DNA from: CAZBEJ01 sp964521305
GTDB lineage: Bacteria > Patescibacteriota > Microgenomatia > UBA1406 > GWC2-37-13
Assembly: GCA_964521305.1 (NCBI GenBank)
Contig: CAZFQZ010000006.1
Coordinates: 1-39,069, forward strand
Length of the DNA: 39,069 nucleotides
Direction of reading: 5' to 3'
Shown: positions 24,452 through 32,050 of the stretch, piece by piece
Numbering within the stretch: position 1 is the stretch's first letter
Layout of the letters: each line of letters opens with the position of its first letter
The notes under the pieces: generated by a model
The model's input: only the letters and a program-made list of their open reading frames with translations
Database searches by the model: none
What the model was told of the DNA's origin: nothing
Made by a program: the position numbers and the translations under genes

Positions 24452-25234
24452 ATGATAAAAAAACTCGCGATCGGACTCCTTGTTTTGTCTTTTGTCTTTT
24501 TAATTCAGCAATCAAAGGTTCGCGCAAACTGGGTTATGACGCAAAATGGCGATCTGAAATTCACTACATCACAAGTTCTCGGCGAAGAAGACCAAAATAC
24601 TGCCGTAAGTAGCGGCGGAAAACATGAAAACGTATGGGGAGGAGAATCGGGGCAGCGTACGATTTCCGGTACTGCGCCTATACCGAATCCGTCATCCATC
24701 AAACATGAGGATATCGAACGCATAAATATCCACCCATCGGATAACGGAAAAACGGAGATCGATATCCAGGACAAAAAAGGCAATGAAATCAAACAGGAAC
24801 AGAACGGTTTTGAAATACAGAATAACGATGAGACAACAAAGATTTCAACCGGAGAAGCAGATAAAGGACTCGAAATAACGACTCATAATGTACGCGCCAA
24901 CACACAGTTCCCACTTTCGGTTGATCCGGGAACCAAAATGTTAACCGTCACTACGCCGACAGGCACAAAGAGCGTTACGATTCTTCCCGATAAAGCGGCA
25001 CAGATTATCAACAGCCTCAATATCATGAACAATCCCCAAACCCAGGCAAAGTTACAGATCGCAACCGAGGACGGTCAATTGGTATATAAAGCAGAGGGGC
25101 AAAAAGAATTCAAATTGTTCGGCCTCATTCCTGTTACACTTCCCAGCCAGGCGGTGATTTCGGCTGAAAACGGTCAGATCGTTCAAACGAGCAACGCGTT
25201 CCTGTTCAGGTTGTTGAACTTCTTTTCACGATGA
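24452..25234 (+). CDS. Secreted hypothetical protein
   Basis: 260 residues with an N-terminal signal or anchor (LAIGLLVLSFVFLIQQ). The rest is polar, beta-rich and repetitive in Ile/Asn/Gln/Lys, e.g. TEIDIQDKKGNEIKQEQNGF. It ends in KEFKLFGLIPVTLPSQAVIS and a hydrophobic tail LFRLLNFFSR. Similar C-terminal patterns recur in CPR surface proteins as I recall; no function is known to me. A -10 TATTGT (24440-24445) lies 6 nt before the ATG. Confidence 0.75.
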   Translation: MIKKLAIGLLVLSFVFLIQQSKVRANWVMTQNGDLKFTTSQVLGEEDQNTAVSSGGKHENVWGGESGQRTISGTAPIPNPSSIKHEDIERINIHPSDNGKTEIDIQDKKGNEIKQEQNGFEIQNNDETTKISTGEADKGLEITTHNVRANTQFPLSVDPGTKMLTVTTPTGTKSVTILPDKAAQIINSLNIMNNPQTQAKLQIATEDGQLVYKAEGQKEFKLFGLIPVTLPSQAVISAENGQIVQTSNAFLFRLLNFFSR

Positions 25235-25248
25235 TAACCGTAAACTGA

Positions 25249-25278
25249 TTGACTTTCTACCATGCATATCGGTATACT
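25249..25278 (+). promoter_or_regulatory. rpiB promoter
   Basis: TTGACT (25249-25254), 18 nt, TATACT (25273-25278). It decides the start of rpiB: the ATG at 25262 lies inside the promoter, so ATG 25289, 10 nt after the -10, is used. Confidence 0.8.
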
Positions 25279-25288
25279 CTTTAGTAAC

Positions 25289-25753
25289 ATGACCATTTTC
25301 ATCGGAGCAGATCACCGAGGGTTTGAATTAAAAAACAAGGTCATCGAATACCTCCAGGAGAAAAATATCCGTGTACAGGATCTCGGAAACTACGAATATG
25401 ATCCTGAAGACGATAATCCGGATTATGCGCAAAAAGTCGCCGAAGCGGTGCTGCAAAATCCCGAAGATTTCCTTGGTATCGTTATCTGCGGATCAGGCGT
25501 AGGCGTCAGCATCGCAGCAAATCGTTTCAAAGGAATCCGGTGCGCGCTTGGTTTCAACGAAGAACAAATAACACATGCACGGCAAAACGATCACATCAAC
25601 GCCTTAGCACTGCCATCCGAGTATGTTGATTTCGAAACAACGAAGAAGTTTATCGACACATTCATCACCACCCAACCCGCACTGAAGAAAAAATATATAA
25701 GAAGAGCAAAGAAAATGGATGAGGAGAAAAATACGGTATATGCGGAAAGATAA
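25289..25753 (+). CDS. rpiB: Ribose-5-phosphate isomerase B
   Basis: 154 residues; interconverts ribose 5-phosphate and ribulose 5-phosphate in the non-oxidative pentose-phosphate pathway. Seen: MTIFIGADHRGFELKNKV at the start, VICGSGVGVSIAANRFKGIR (active-site loop with the catalytic Cys), and NDHINALALPSEYVDFE. Length normal for RpiB (about 150). It works with the Zwf-Gnd fusion and Rpe encoded further right. RpiB and LacAB share this fold, but the context favours RpiB. Confidence 0.95.
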   Translation: MTIFIGADHRGFELKNKVIEYLQEKNIRVQDLGNYEYDPEDDNPDYAQKVAEAVLQNPEDFLGIVICGSGVGVSIAANRFKGIRCALGFNEEQITHARQNDHINALALPSEYVDFETTKKFIDTFITTQPALKKKYIRRAKKMDEEKNTVYAER

Positions 25754-25832
25754 TAATTACTGAACCCTTTCTCATAAATTCCCAATTTGGACATGATGTC
25801 AAACATGTTCCAAAATGAAACCTATAGTATCA

Positions 25833-26672
25833 CTACTGCTGTGTGTGGCTCCGTACGTAAGTCTTAAAGGAAGTCATGATGCTCTGCGTAATTGGTCCCG
25901 GCTTACCGCTGCCAATACGTATCTTGTCTATCTTTATAACCGGCATAACCTCTTTTGTCGAGGTGGTAATGAACGCCTCCTCAAAATGCGGAATTTCCTT
26001 GACAAGCAAATCCCGTTCAAGAACCGGTATGTTTAATTTTTTCGCTATTTCGAATGTCGCTTTCCGGGTAATGCCCCGTAGGATATTGTGTCTGGTCGTA
26101 ATAAGCGCGCCCTTCATAACCGAAAAGAAATTCGTGGTCACACATTCATATATATACCTGGAATCGATATACAGCGCCTCAACGGCTTTTTCCTTTTTTG
26201 CTCTCCGCATAGCCATAACGCCGGCCATATAATTCAGGGATTTTGCGCTCGGATAAATACGCCCCATGGGCGTCGTAATAAGTTTTATTCCTTTTTCAAA
26301 ATACGAACTCGGATAGACTGTCGCCGGTGAAAACATGATAATAAACGAGTGTCTGCCGTTAGGAGTAACCCCGTCATTGCTCATCCCGCCTGTCTGAATG
26401 ATCTTAATATATGTATTGCCGAAGTTATTTTTCTTCAGTCCCTCATACACAATATGCGCAATTTCCGAACGCGTTTTTACCGGTTTCAGCTTCAGGATCT
26501 TCAAAGAATTGAAAAAACGATCGATATGCTCTTTGAGCATAAACGGTTTGTTGTTATAGGCACGCAGAAAATCAAACACGCCGAATCCTCTGGTTACGGA
26601 CAAATCATATGCGGAGATTTTCAAATCTCTCTGGTCAACCCAGTTTCCGTCCATATACTGATAATTGCGCAT
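25833..26672 (-). CDS. Class IV PLP aminotransferase (branched-chain or D-amino-acid type)
   Basis: About 279 residues. Seen: GVFDFLRAYNNKPFMLKEH near the N-terminus, the cofactor lysine in YPSAKSLNYMAGVMA, and the glutamate of YECVTTNFF, matching ECxxxNxF of the family. C-terminal FITTSTKEVMPVIKID also fits. BCAT, D-alanine aminotransferase and aminodeoxychorismate lyase share this fold. ADC lyase (PabC) would fit the nearby folate genes but cannot be distinguished by eye. TATAAT (26684-26679) sits 6 nt before ATG 26672, so this start is used over 26678 and 26696. Confidence 0.85.
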   Translation of the reverse strand: MRNYQYMDGNWVDQRDLKISAYDLSVTRGFGVFDFLRAYNNKPFMLKEHIDRFFNSLKILKLKPVKTRSEIAHIVYEGLKKNNFGNTYIKIIQTGGMSNDGVTPNGRHSFIIMFSPATVYPSSYFEKGIKLITTPMGRIYPSAKSLNYMAGVMAMRRAKKEKAVEALYIDSRYIYECVTTNFFSVMKGALITTRHNILRGITRKATFEIAKKLNIPVLERDLLVKEIPHFEEAFITTSTKEVMPVIKIDKIRIGSGKPGPITQSIMTSFKTYVRSHTQQ

Positions 26673-26740
26673 AGGCATATTATATATTACTCGCAAATGA
26701 TTTTATCAGGATTTACGTTACAGACTTTATAATCTATATA

Positions 26741-26803
26741 TTTTGTCGCTTATAGTCCGTGGACGATGAAACAAAAATATTAGAAAATGGGTTTAGGTTT
26801 GGA
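26741..26803 (+). repeat. Dispersed intergenic repeat, copy A
   Basis: Core TTTTGTCGCTTATAGTCC plus right-hand flank ending in GTTTAGGTTTGGA. Copy B at 27365-27426 matches it over about 60 bp; copies C and D (opposite strand) match the 24-bp core. It lies upstream of yraN. Confidence 0.75.
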
Positions 26804-26956
26804 TGCTGGTCAGGAAGCCGGGTAATGGAAACTGGTGTTTTTTTCTCTGTTCTTGCTTCCACTTCCCTTTTCTTGACCAATTTCTAAACCTTTTAACTTA
26901 TTTCCATTATCCAGTTTCCATACCCTTGCCTATGTTTCCATTTACATTTATGCACT
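26804..26956. other. Spacer upstream of yraN with repeated TTTCCAT words
   Basis: The spacer contains ATGGAAACTGG near 26825 and its inverted relatives (TTTCCAT words) near 26905-26945, so the ends can pair weakly. A TACATT (26943-26948) 8 nt before the yraN ATG is a possible -10 box. No gene is visible. Confidence 0.45.
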
Positions 26957-27316
26957 ATGACTCTTTATAAAAAAAATCTGGGAAAACAGGGCGAAGATAT
27001 TGCGGTCGCCTATTTGATTGATTGCCATTATGCCGTTATCGAGCGTAACTTCCGTTCAAAGTTTGGCGAACTCGATATTGTGGCCGAGAAAAATAAAAAG
27101 ATTTATTTTATTGAGGTTAAAACCCGTGCAAATCTAAAAAAAGGACAACCATATGAAGCCGTAACCGCTCATAAGATCCATCAGTTGCATAAAGCCGCAA
27201 CATACTATTGCTTACAAAAAAACGTCATAAACCGGAAGTGCTCAATTGCGGTTGTCTCGATCCTTTTTACCGGACCGATTCATTATCGGCTGCAATTCTT
27301 CGAATCAATCGAGTAA
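26957..27316 (+). CDS. yraN: YraN/UPF0102 nuclease-fold protein
   Basis: 119 residues of the UPF0102 family, with a restriction-endonuclease-like fold. Seen: LGKQGEDIAVAYLID, VIERNFRSKFGELDIVAEKNKKIYFIEVKTR (E...D...EVK catalytic-type residues), and a C-terminal KAATYYCLQKN. Its biochemical role is not settled. In many bacteria yraN sits with comM, dprA and rnhB; here dprA and comM follow within 5 kb. Flanked on both sides by copies of a dispersed repeat. Confidence 0.93.
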   Translation: MTLYKKNLGKQGEDIAVAYLIDCHYAVIERNFRSKFGELDIVAEKNKKIYFIEVKTRANLKKGQPYEAVTAHKIHQLHKAATYYCLQKNVINRKCSIAVVSILFTGPIHYRLQFFESIE

Positions 27317-27324
27317 CCATATAC

Positions 27325-27426
27325 TTTATAGATTTTAGACTTTATGGACCTTATAAACCCAATTTTTTGTCGTTTATAGTCCATTGACTGAATAAAAAAA
27401 TAAGAGAAAATAGGCTTAGGTATGGA
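27325..27426 (+). repeat. Dispersed intergenic repeat, copy B
   Basis: Core at 27365-27388 (TTTTGTCGTTTATAGTCC and following ATTGAC), preceded by ACTTTATAGATTTTAGAC-type words and followed by TTAGGTATGGA. Matches copy A over about 60 bp. Confidence 0.75.
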
Positions 27427-27486
27427 AACGTGTTAGGATGGCGGATTATGAAAGATTGTTTTTATAGTGAAGGAGGTGTTTTAACA

Positions 27487-27699
27487 ATGGCTGATCAGTT
27501 ATCAAAATCCAATATGTTGAAATGCACATCGCATACGATTTTCTTTGACATCAAGCAAACAAAAACCGGCAATAATTATCTCAGAATAACAGAGTCGCGG
27601 TATGACAAAAAGACCAAACAGTCAACACGAAACAGTTTTGTGTTATTCAAGGAAGACATGGAAGGATTTATCGGAAAATTGCAGGAAATAAAGCTGTAA
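27487..27699 (+). CDS. PurA/DUF3276-like nucleic-acid-binding protein
   Basis: 70 residues. TIFFDIKQTKTGNNYLRITE followed by a basic stretch and NSFVLFKEDMEGFIGKL matches the PUR-domain pattern (FxDVKxxxxGxxYLxIxE ... LFxED) of DUF3276 proteins, which bind single-stranded nucleic acid. The start ATG 27487 is set by a strong Shine-Dalgarno AGGAGGTG (27471-27478), one of the very few in the window. Its place between yraN and dprA would suit a role around single-stranded DNA, but that is inference. Confidence 0.8.
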   Translation: MADQLSKSNMLKCTSHTIFFDIKQTKTGNNYLRITESRYDKKTKQSTRNSFVLFKEDMEGFIGKLQEIKL

Positions 27700-27718
27700 A
27701 ACAGGGTGAAAAACATCC

Positions 27719-28918
27719 TCACCATTTCAGCTGATATTTTCCCTCGGTGTTTTTTTCGATAATCCCTTTTAGTTCAAGAAGCGAAAGAGTATCGAGGACT
27801 TGCTGAACCGGCTGCCGAATTTGTTGTGCAACGTCATCAATACGAAGCGGTTCTTTTTGTAATGCTTGAAAAATTTTTCTTTCGTGCATATCTAACTGTG
27901 TTTCTATGTTTTCTTTTTTCTTAGGTAAAAGTCGCAATCCCAGCTCCTCATAGATATCTTCAACCGACGTAACGAGTTTTGCGCCTTGTTTCAGAAGCAA
28001 ATGAGGCGCTTGCGATAAAGGCGAAGTGATAGGACCCGGAGCGGCAAACACTTCTTTTCCCTGTTCTGCCGCATAACGTGCCGTAATCAAAGCACCGGAA
28101 TCCTTAAGCCCCTCAATTATCAGTACGCCCTGAGAGAGTCCGGAGATGATCCTATTTCTGGCGACGAACAATCCTTTTTCGACAAACTGTTTGGGCGGAA
28201 ACTCGGAGATCACCAACCCGCCTGTTTCTATAATATCCCAGTATAGCCTCTGATTAACCGCAGGATATATAACCTCTACGCCGCAACCCAGAACAGCGAT
28301 TGTTTTTCCGCCAACTTCCAGAGCGCCTCTATGGGCAATTGTGTCGATACCCATCGCCATCCCGGAAACAATGGTAAACCCGGCCTGAGCTAGCTCATTG
28401 GAAAATTTTTTGGCGATCTGTTGCCCGTAAGGCGTGGGATTTCGTGTCCCGACTATGGCGAAAAAAAATTTAGGTGAATTGTTGAAATACTCTGTTTGAA
28501 GAGACGGGGAAAAATTTTTCACTTTCGAGTACCCCGAACCGTATGGTTCGGGAGGAGACTCTCGTGTGACAAAATGTGCGACCGCCAAATCACAAAGCAA
28601 GCTTATCTTTCCCTTCATATATAAACAAATCGGCGGATCGGAAAGATTTTTTAACTGAAGAGGATATTTTTTATCCTCCCAAAAGACGACATGTATTGCC
28701 CTTTCCTTAAGCAAATGCAATTCGTTTACCGGGTCGAATGCACTACGAAACGTAATGAATTTTTCTGCCAACTTCGCCGGTAATATATTTCGTAAGCTGC
28801 CCTCCTCGGCCTCATATGCTTTTTTGACATCGCCAAACTTCGCAATAAGCGCCTGCAAGGTCATTGGTCCAATGCCGTCAAAATAGGAAAAACCCAGATA
28901 ATAATAGATATTATTCAT
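27719..28918 (-). CDS. dprA: DNA-processing protein DprA
   Basis: About 399 residues; loads RecA onto incoming single-stranded DNA in transformation. Seen: N-terminal helix-hairpin region (LGFSYFDGIGPMTLQAL), and a Rossmann-like core with IVGTRNPTPYG, SGMAMGIDTIAHRGAL, GKTIAVLGCGVEVIYP, ARNRIISGLSQGVLIIEG and SGALITARYAAEQG. The C-terminal winged helix runs IDDVAQQIRQPVQQVLDTL. Between LAVA and FFFAIVGTR lies an insert translated from a palindromic DNA element (28504-28579), shared with folC. Start ATG 28918 (MNNIYYYLGF) is preferred; 28942 is possible. Confidence 0.94.
   Translation of the reverse strand: MNNIYYYLGFSYFDGIGPMTLQALIAKFGDVKKAYEAEEGSLRNILPAKLAEKFITFRSAFDPVNELHLLKERAIHVVFWEDKKYPLQLKNLSDPPICLYMKGKISLLCDLAVAHFVTRESPPEPYGSGYSKVKNFSPSLQTEYFNNSPKFFFAIVGTRNPTPYGQQIAKKFSNELAQAGFTIVSGMAMGIDTIAHRGALEVGGKTIAVLGCGVEVIYPAVNQRLYWDIIETGGLVISEFPPKQFVEKGLFVARNRIISGLSQGVLIIEGLKDSGALITARYAAEQGKEVFAAPGPITSPLSQAPHLLLKQGAKLVTSVEDIYEELGLRLLPKKKENIETQLDMHERKIFQALQKEPLRIDDVAQQIRQPVQQVLDTLSLLELKGIIEKNTEGKYQLKW
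28504..28579 (-). repeat. In-frame palindromic element in dprA
   Basis: 76 bp whose centre is a perfect 8-bp hairpin, CCCGAACC/GGTTCGGG around a 4-nt loop (28532-28551). It is homologous to 18486-18558 in folC and read in the same frame (HFVTRESPPEP ... SKVK). Located in a surface-loop position just before the conserved core of DprA. Confidence 0.78.
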
Positions 28919-28972
28919 AATAATCCAGTACGAAATGCCCATTTATTACCTTACTTATTTTAATCGTCATAG

Positions 28973-29003
28973 TATCATGTGTTTAGTCACGATCGTAAGC
29001 AAA
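28973..29003. repeat. 31-bp direct repeat, copy 1 (3' end of PaaX-like gene)
   Basis: Contains TAGTCACGATCG. Identical to 29790-29820 at 28 of 31 positions. This copy includes the stop codon and last codons (CLRS) of the PaaX-like gene. Confidence 0.85.
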
Positions 29004-29790
29004 CACTAGATATGTCTAAATTAAAAATCGCTCGTTTTTTTATTTTCTTTTTCACTTTCTCTCCGCACCAATCTTCTGGTAACATTTCCTCTGGTAGATG
29101 AGGATCAGATAGAAAAGCAGTGATGACTTTTCCCCTAAGATCAAATAACGATTTATTACGTTTATTCTTATCTTTTATTTTTTGAAAAATCTGTATCTCT
29201 TTTTCTATTTCTTTATAGTAATGATTGATTTGATCAATCGGCCATAATTTTTTGGCTAACGTCTTCAGGTCGTCAACAAAAAAATTTTCAGTTTCAATCA
29301 GAATTACTTTATCTGTTAATGTATGCGAAGTTAAAAACTCCTTTAGTTCCCCCAGAAAATCATACGGACTAATCCAAACGGATTTTTGCAGCTGACCAAA
29401 CCCTAGTTCCTTTAATTTACTGCGAAATTTATCTCGCCTCCAGCGCGTTTCTTCTTCAATGTCAAAAATTACTATGCGCCACACATCATCCCAAATTTGT
29501 TTTTGAAAATTCGCAAATGGAAATTTACGCCGTATTTTTTCTTTGCCTGAAGAAGTTAATTCCAAAAACACTTCACCCTCCTTAACTACTTTACTTAAAT
29601 TTCCTGTTTTTAAATTGTTCCAGTATATTTGGTAATAGTTGGTTTTTTGAAAACGGTAAGGAACATATCCGTAGAAGTTTCGGTAATAGTTCTCCATCAA
29701 ATGAAAAGGATCACGTACTTCCTGTATAAAATCAATAAATCCTCCAGCGCCGAGTAATAACCAATCGGTAAAGTTTAATAGTTTTCTCAT
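28987..29790 (-). CDS. PaaX-like regulator with Cas2-like domain
   Basis: 267 residues. N-terminal part with winged-helix character (about 1-85, NYYRNFYGYVPYRFQKTNYY), then a ferredoxin-like domain of the PaaX/Cas2 type: VWRIVIFDIEEETRWRRDKF, LKELGFGQLQKSVWISPYD and KVILIETENF. Such proteins are frequent in CPR and are often labelled Cas2; no CRISPR array or cas1 is present here, so a CRISPR role is unlikely. A role as transcription regulator or nuclease is open. The gene is bracketed by 31-bp direct repeats, one at its stop codon and one at its start codon. Confidence 0.8.
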   Translation of the reverse strand: MRKLLNFTDWLLLGAGGFIDFIQEVRDPFHLMENYYRNFYGYVPYRFQKTNYYQIYWNNLKTGNLSKVVKEGEVFLELTSSGKEKIRRKFPFANFQKQIWDDVWRIVIFDIEEETRWRRDKFRSKLKELGFGQLQKSVWISPYDFLGELKEFLTSHTLTDKVILIETENFFVDDLKTLAKKLWPIDQINHYYKEIEKEIQIFQKIKDKNKRNKSLFDLRGKVITAFLSDPHLPEEMLPEDWCGEKVKKKIKKRAIFNLDISSVCLRS

Positions 29791-29820
29791 ATCATGTGCT
29801 TAGTCACGATCGCAAGCAGA
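29790..29820. repeat. 31-bp direct repeat, copy 2 (start of PaaX-like gene)
   Basis: Begins at the first base of the PaaX-like start codon and matches 28973-29003 at 28 of 31 positions. On the minus strand it encodes the same tail ICLRS-stop, as if an earlier gene copy had ended here. Confidence 0.85.
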
Positions 29821-29843
29821 TAGTAAATAACCTCCATAAGGAA

Positions 29844-29867
29844 ATCAATGGATTATAAGCGACAAAA
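29844..29867 (-). repeat. Dispersed intergenic repeat, copy C (inverted)
   Basis: Minus-strand TTTTGTCGCTTATAATCC and following ATTGAT, matching the core of copies A and B. Further matches (TTTATGGACTTTATAA words) extend to about 29905. Confidence 0.75.
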
Positions 29868-29996
29868 GCAATAATTTATAAAGTCCATAAAGGCTAAAGT
29901 TTGCAAAGTACAAATCTATAAATACATCTGTATTTCTACAGATTTTAAAAAAACTTCAGTTGCGCGTGCAAAGAAGAGGTACAATCGCACCAAATT

Positions 29997-30314
29997 ATGC
30001 CAGTATTGAAGCAAGAGAAACCGCGAGTCATAATTAGAGATGACGACCCAGATGCACTAAGAACTTTCGTTCAATTAGTTGCTTTAAATTATAGTATTGT
30101 AATGACTTTTGTTGATGTTTCTGATGGTATTCATTAACTTTCATCATATATTGAAGAAAAACAACCACCAGCAGAGATTGCTTTTTTGGATGGTAGTTTT
30201 ATAAATAATGCAGGTAAAGAAAGGTGGTCACTTGCGAATACTTTAGGTATATTAGGAGTTGCAATTTGTTGTTTAACGGCATCGGATCGGAGACCCGGAT
30301 GGGTTGACGCATAA
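29997..30314 (+). pseudogene. Decayed response-regulator receiver-like gene
   Basis: A single frame from ATG 29997 to TAA 30312-30314, interrupted by one in-frame TAA at 30135-30137 (codon 47). Before it: RVIIRDDDPDALRTFVQLV, like the acidic start of a receiver domain (VDDDxxxR). After it: EIAFLDGSFINNAG, like the phosphoacceptor region, then LGILGVAICCLTAS. Read through, it gives about 105 residues. The nonsense codon and short C-terminus argue for decay, although the rest is well kept. TAA is not known to be reassigned in CPR bacteria. Confidence 0.6.
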
Positions 30315-30385
30315 CATTTCCTTCGTAGAAAGATTGGACCAAACCCGGTTTTAAAAGTATTAAATTCTTTTTATAAAAAATAATT

Positions 30386-31903
30386 TTACTCCTCATAAAA
30401 TCTATACTGCAAGCTTTCGCTGATATGCGAGCGTTCGATATGCTCTTTTCCTGCCAGATCAGCAATTGTTTGGCTCACTTTTATGATCTTGAAATAGCTC
30501 CGGGCGGATAATGAAAATCGGTCGATCGCCTGCTTGAGGATTTCCTCTGCGTCAGGCGTGAGTTTGCAAACCTGGCGAACCATTCTGCTCGTCATCTCTC
30601 CATTGGTTGATATGCCGACGTCTTTCAGTCTTTCTTTTTGTCGGTTATGTGCCTCAATTACTCGTAAACGGATTCTCTCGCTTGTTTCTCCATCACGAAG
30701 AGCGGTTAACTTTTCCTGTTCAACCGCCGGCACGTCAACATGCAGATCGATCCGGTCAAGAAGCGGTCCGGACAACCGTTTGCGGTATTTCAGAATCATT
30801 CCCGACAGGCATGAGCAACGTCTCCTCGGATGATTCAAATACCCGCACGGACAGGGGTTTGACGCGGCAAGAAGGAGAAACCGTGCTGGAAACTGCACGC
30901 TTCCGGCGGCCCGCGAAATAGACACAAATCCGTCTTCCAACGGTTGCCGTAAGGCCTCCAGAACAAAACGGGGAAATTCGGGCAACTCGTCCAGAAACAA
31001 CACTCCGCGGTGGGCCAATGAAATCTCGCCCGGTTTGGGAATACCGCCGCCGCCGATCAATCCGATCCGTGAACCGGTGTGGTGCGGTGAGCGGAACGGC
31101 CGAGAACTTGAAAACGGCTTTCTTCGCAGCAAACCCGCAACCGAATAGATCCGCGAAACCTCCAGTATTTCCTGTTTTTCCATAGGTGGCAGAATAGACG
31201 GGAATGAACGTGATAGCAGTGTTTTCCCTGCGCCCGGCGGGCCTTTGAGATGAATGTTATGGAACCCGCTCGCGGCAATTTCGAGAGCACGTTTTGCCGT
31301 CTCCTGCCCCTTGATTTCGGAGAAGTCCGTTTCATATTCCTCATCAATGGCTAACGTTGTTTCATCAGATTTCTGCGGAACTAACTGTTTTTGCCCGTTG
31401 AGGTTCAGAATGAGATCGGAAAGTTTTCTTACGGGAAAAATGATAATATCGTCAAAAAGCTGCGTTTCCGCGGCATTTTCCGACGGAACAAACACCTGCG
31501 CAATCTTTTGTTCCCGCGCCATCATGATAAGAGAGATAATGCCATTGACCGGCCGCACAGCGCCCTGAAGGGAAAGCTCGCCGATAAAAAGACTGTTTGT
31601 CAGTACATCCGTCTTTATAAATCCGGATGACGTAAGTATACCTATGGCTATGGGCAGGTCGAATGCCGATCCCTCTTTAGGAATATCTGCCGGGGCAAGA
31701 TTGATGGTTATACGGGAATCGGGCATCTTAAAATTTGTATTGACGATTGCCGTCCGAACTCTATCTTTTGCCTCGTCTATAGACTTATCAGGAAGACCAA
31801 CGATGGCAAATGTGGGGAATCCGTGTTCAGCGACATCGACCTCCACTTTGATCAGCATGCCGTCAAGCCCTACAACACAGCCGGAATATACGGTAGAAAG
31901 CAT
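30386..31903 (-). CDS. comM: ComM/YifB-family AAA+ ATPase
   Basis: 505 residues; Mg-chelatase-like AAA+ helicase that promotes branch migration during transformation in species studied. Seen: an N-terminal Lon/S5-like domain (VEVDVAEHGFPTFAIVGLPD, ITINLAPADIPKEGSAFDLPIA), Walker A GPPGAGKTLLSRSFPSILP, Walker B VLFLDELPEF, and the zinc-type cluster NPCPCGYLNHPRRRCSC. The C-terminal helical part has SLSARSYFKIIKVSQTIADL. Length normal. It belongs with dprA and yraN as a competence set, here separated by other genes. Confidence 0.95.
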   Translation of the reverse strand: MLSTVYSGCVVGLDGMLIKVEVDVAEHGFPTFAIVGLPDKSIDEAKDRVRTAIVNTNFKMPDSRITINLAPADIPKEGSAFDLPIAIGILTSSGFIKTDVLTNSLFIGELSLQGAVRPVNGIISLIMMAREQKIAQVFVPSENAAETQLFDDIIIFPVRKLSDLILNLNGQKQLVPQKSDETTLAIDEEYETDFSEIKGQETAKRALEIAASGFHNIHLKGPPGAGKTLLSRSFPSILPPMEKQEILEVSRIYSVAGLLRRKPFSSSRPFRSPHHTGSRIGLIGGGGIPKPGEISLAHRGVLFLDELPEFPRFVLEALRQPLEDGFVSISRAAGSVQFPARFLLLAASNPCPCGYLNHPRRRCSCLSGMILKYRKRLSGPLLDRIDLHVDVPAVEQEKLTALRDGETSERIRLRVIEAHNRQKERLKDVGISTNGEMTSRMVRQVCKLTPDAEEILKQAIDRFSLSARSYFKIIKVSQTIADLAGKEHIERSHISESLQYRFYEE

Positions 31904-31996
31904 AGTATCTATACCTAAAAATCAAATCCCGGAAAGCCAAATCTACCATGAAATAACTTGACTTTTAAGATACTTGTAGTTGAAAATTAAAGGTCT

Positions 31997-32020
31997 GTCA
32001 ATGGACAATAAGCTACAAAA
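31997..32020 (-). repeat. Dispersed intergenic repeat, copy D (inverted)
   Basis: Minus-strand TTTTGTAGCTTATTGTCC and following ATTGAC, matching the 24-bp core of copies A-C with few changes. Lies upstream of comM, in the gap to the methyltransferase. Confidence 0.7.
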
Positions 32021-32050
32021 ACCGCAGAATATACGATTACACGGAGCAAT

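Noticed and set aside
25262..25288. Upstream ATG of rpiB
   Set aside because: It lies inside the TTGACT-18-TATACT promoter, and the family start (MTIFIGADHRG) begins at 25289.
28987..29790. Calling the PaaX-like gene a CRISPR Cas2
   Set aside because: No repeat array, cas1 or other cas gene is visible; the N-terminal winged-helix part points to the PaaX type.
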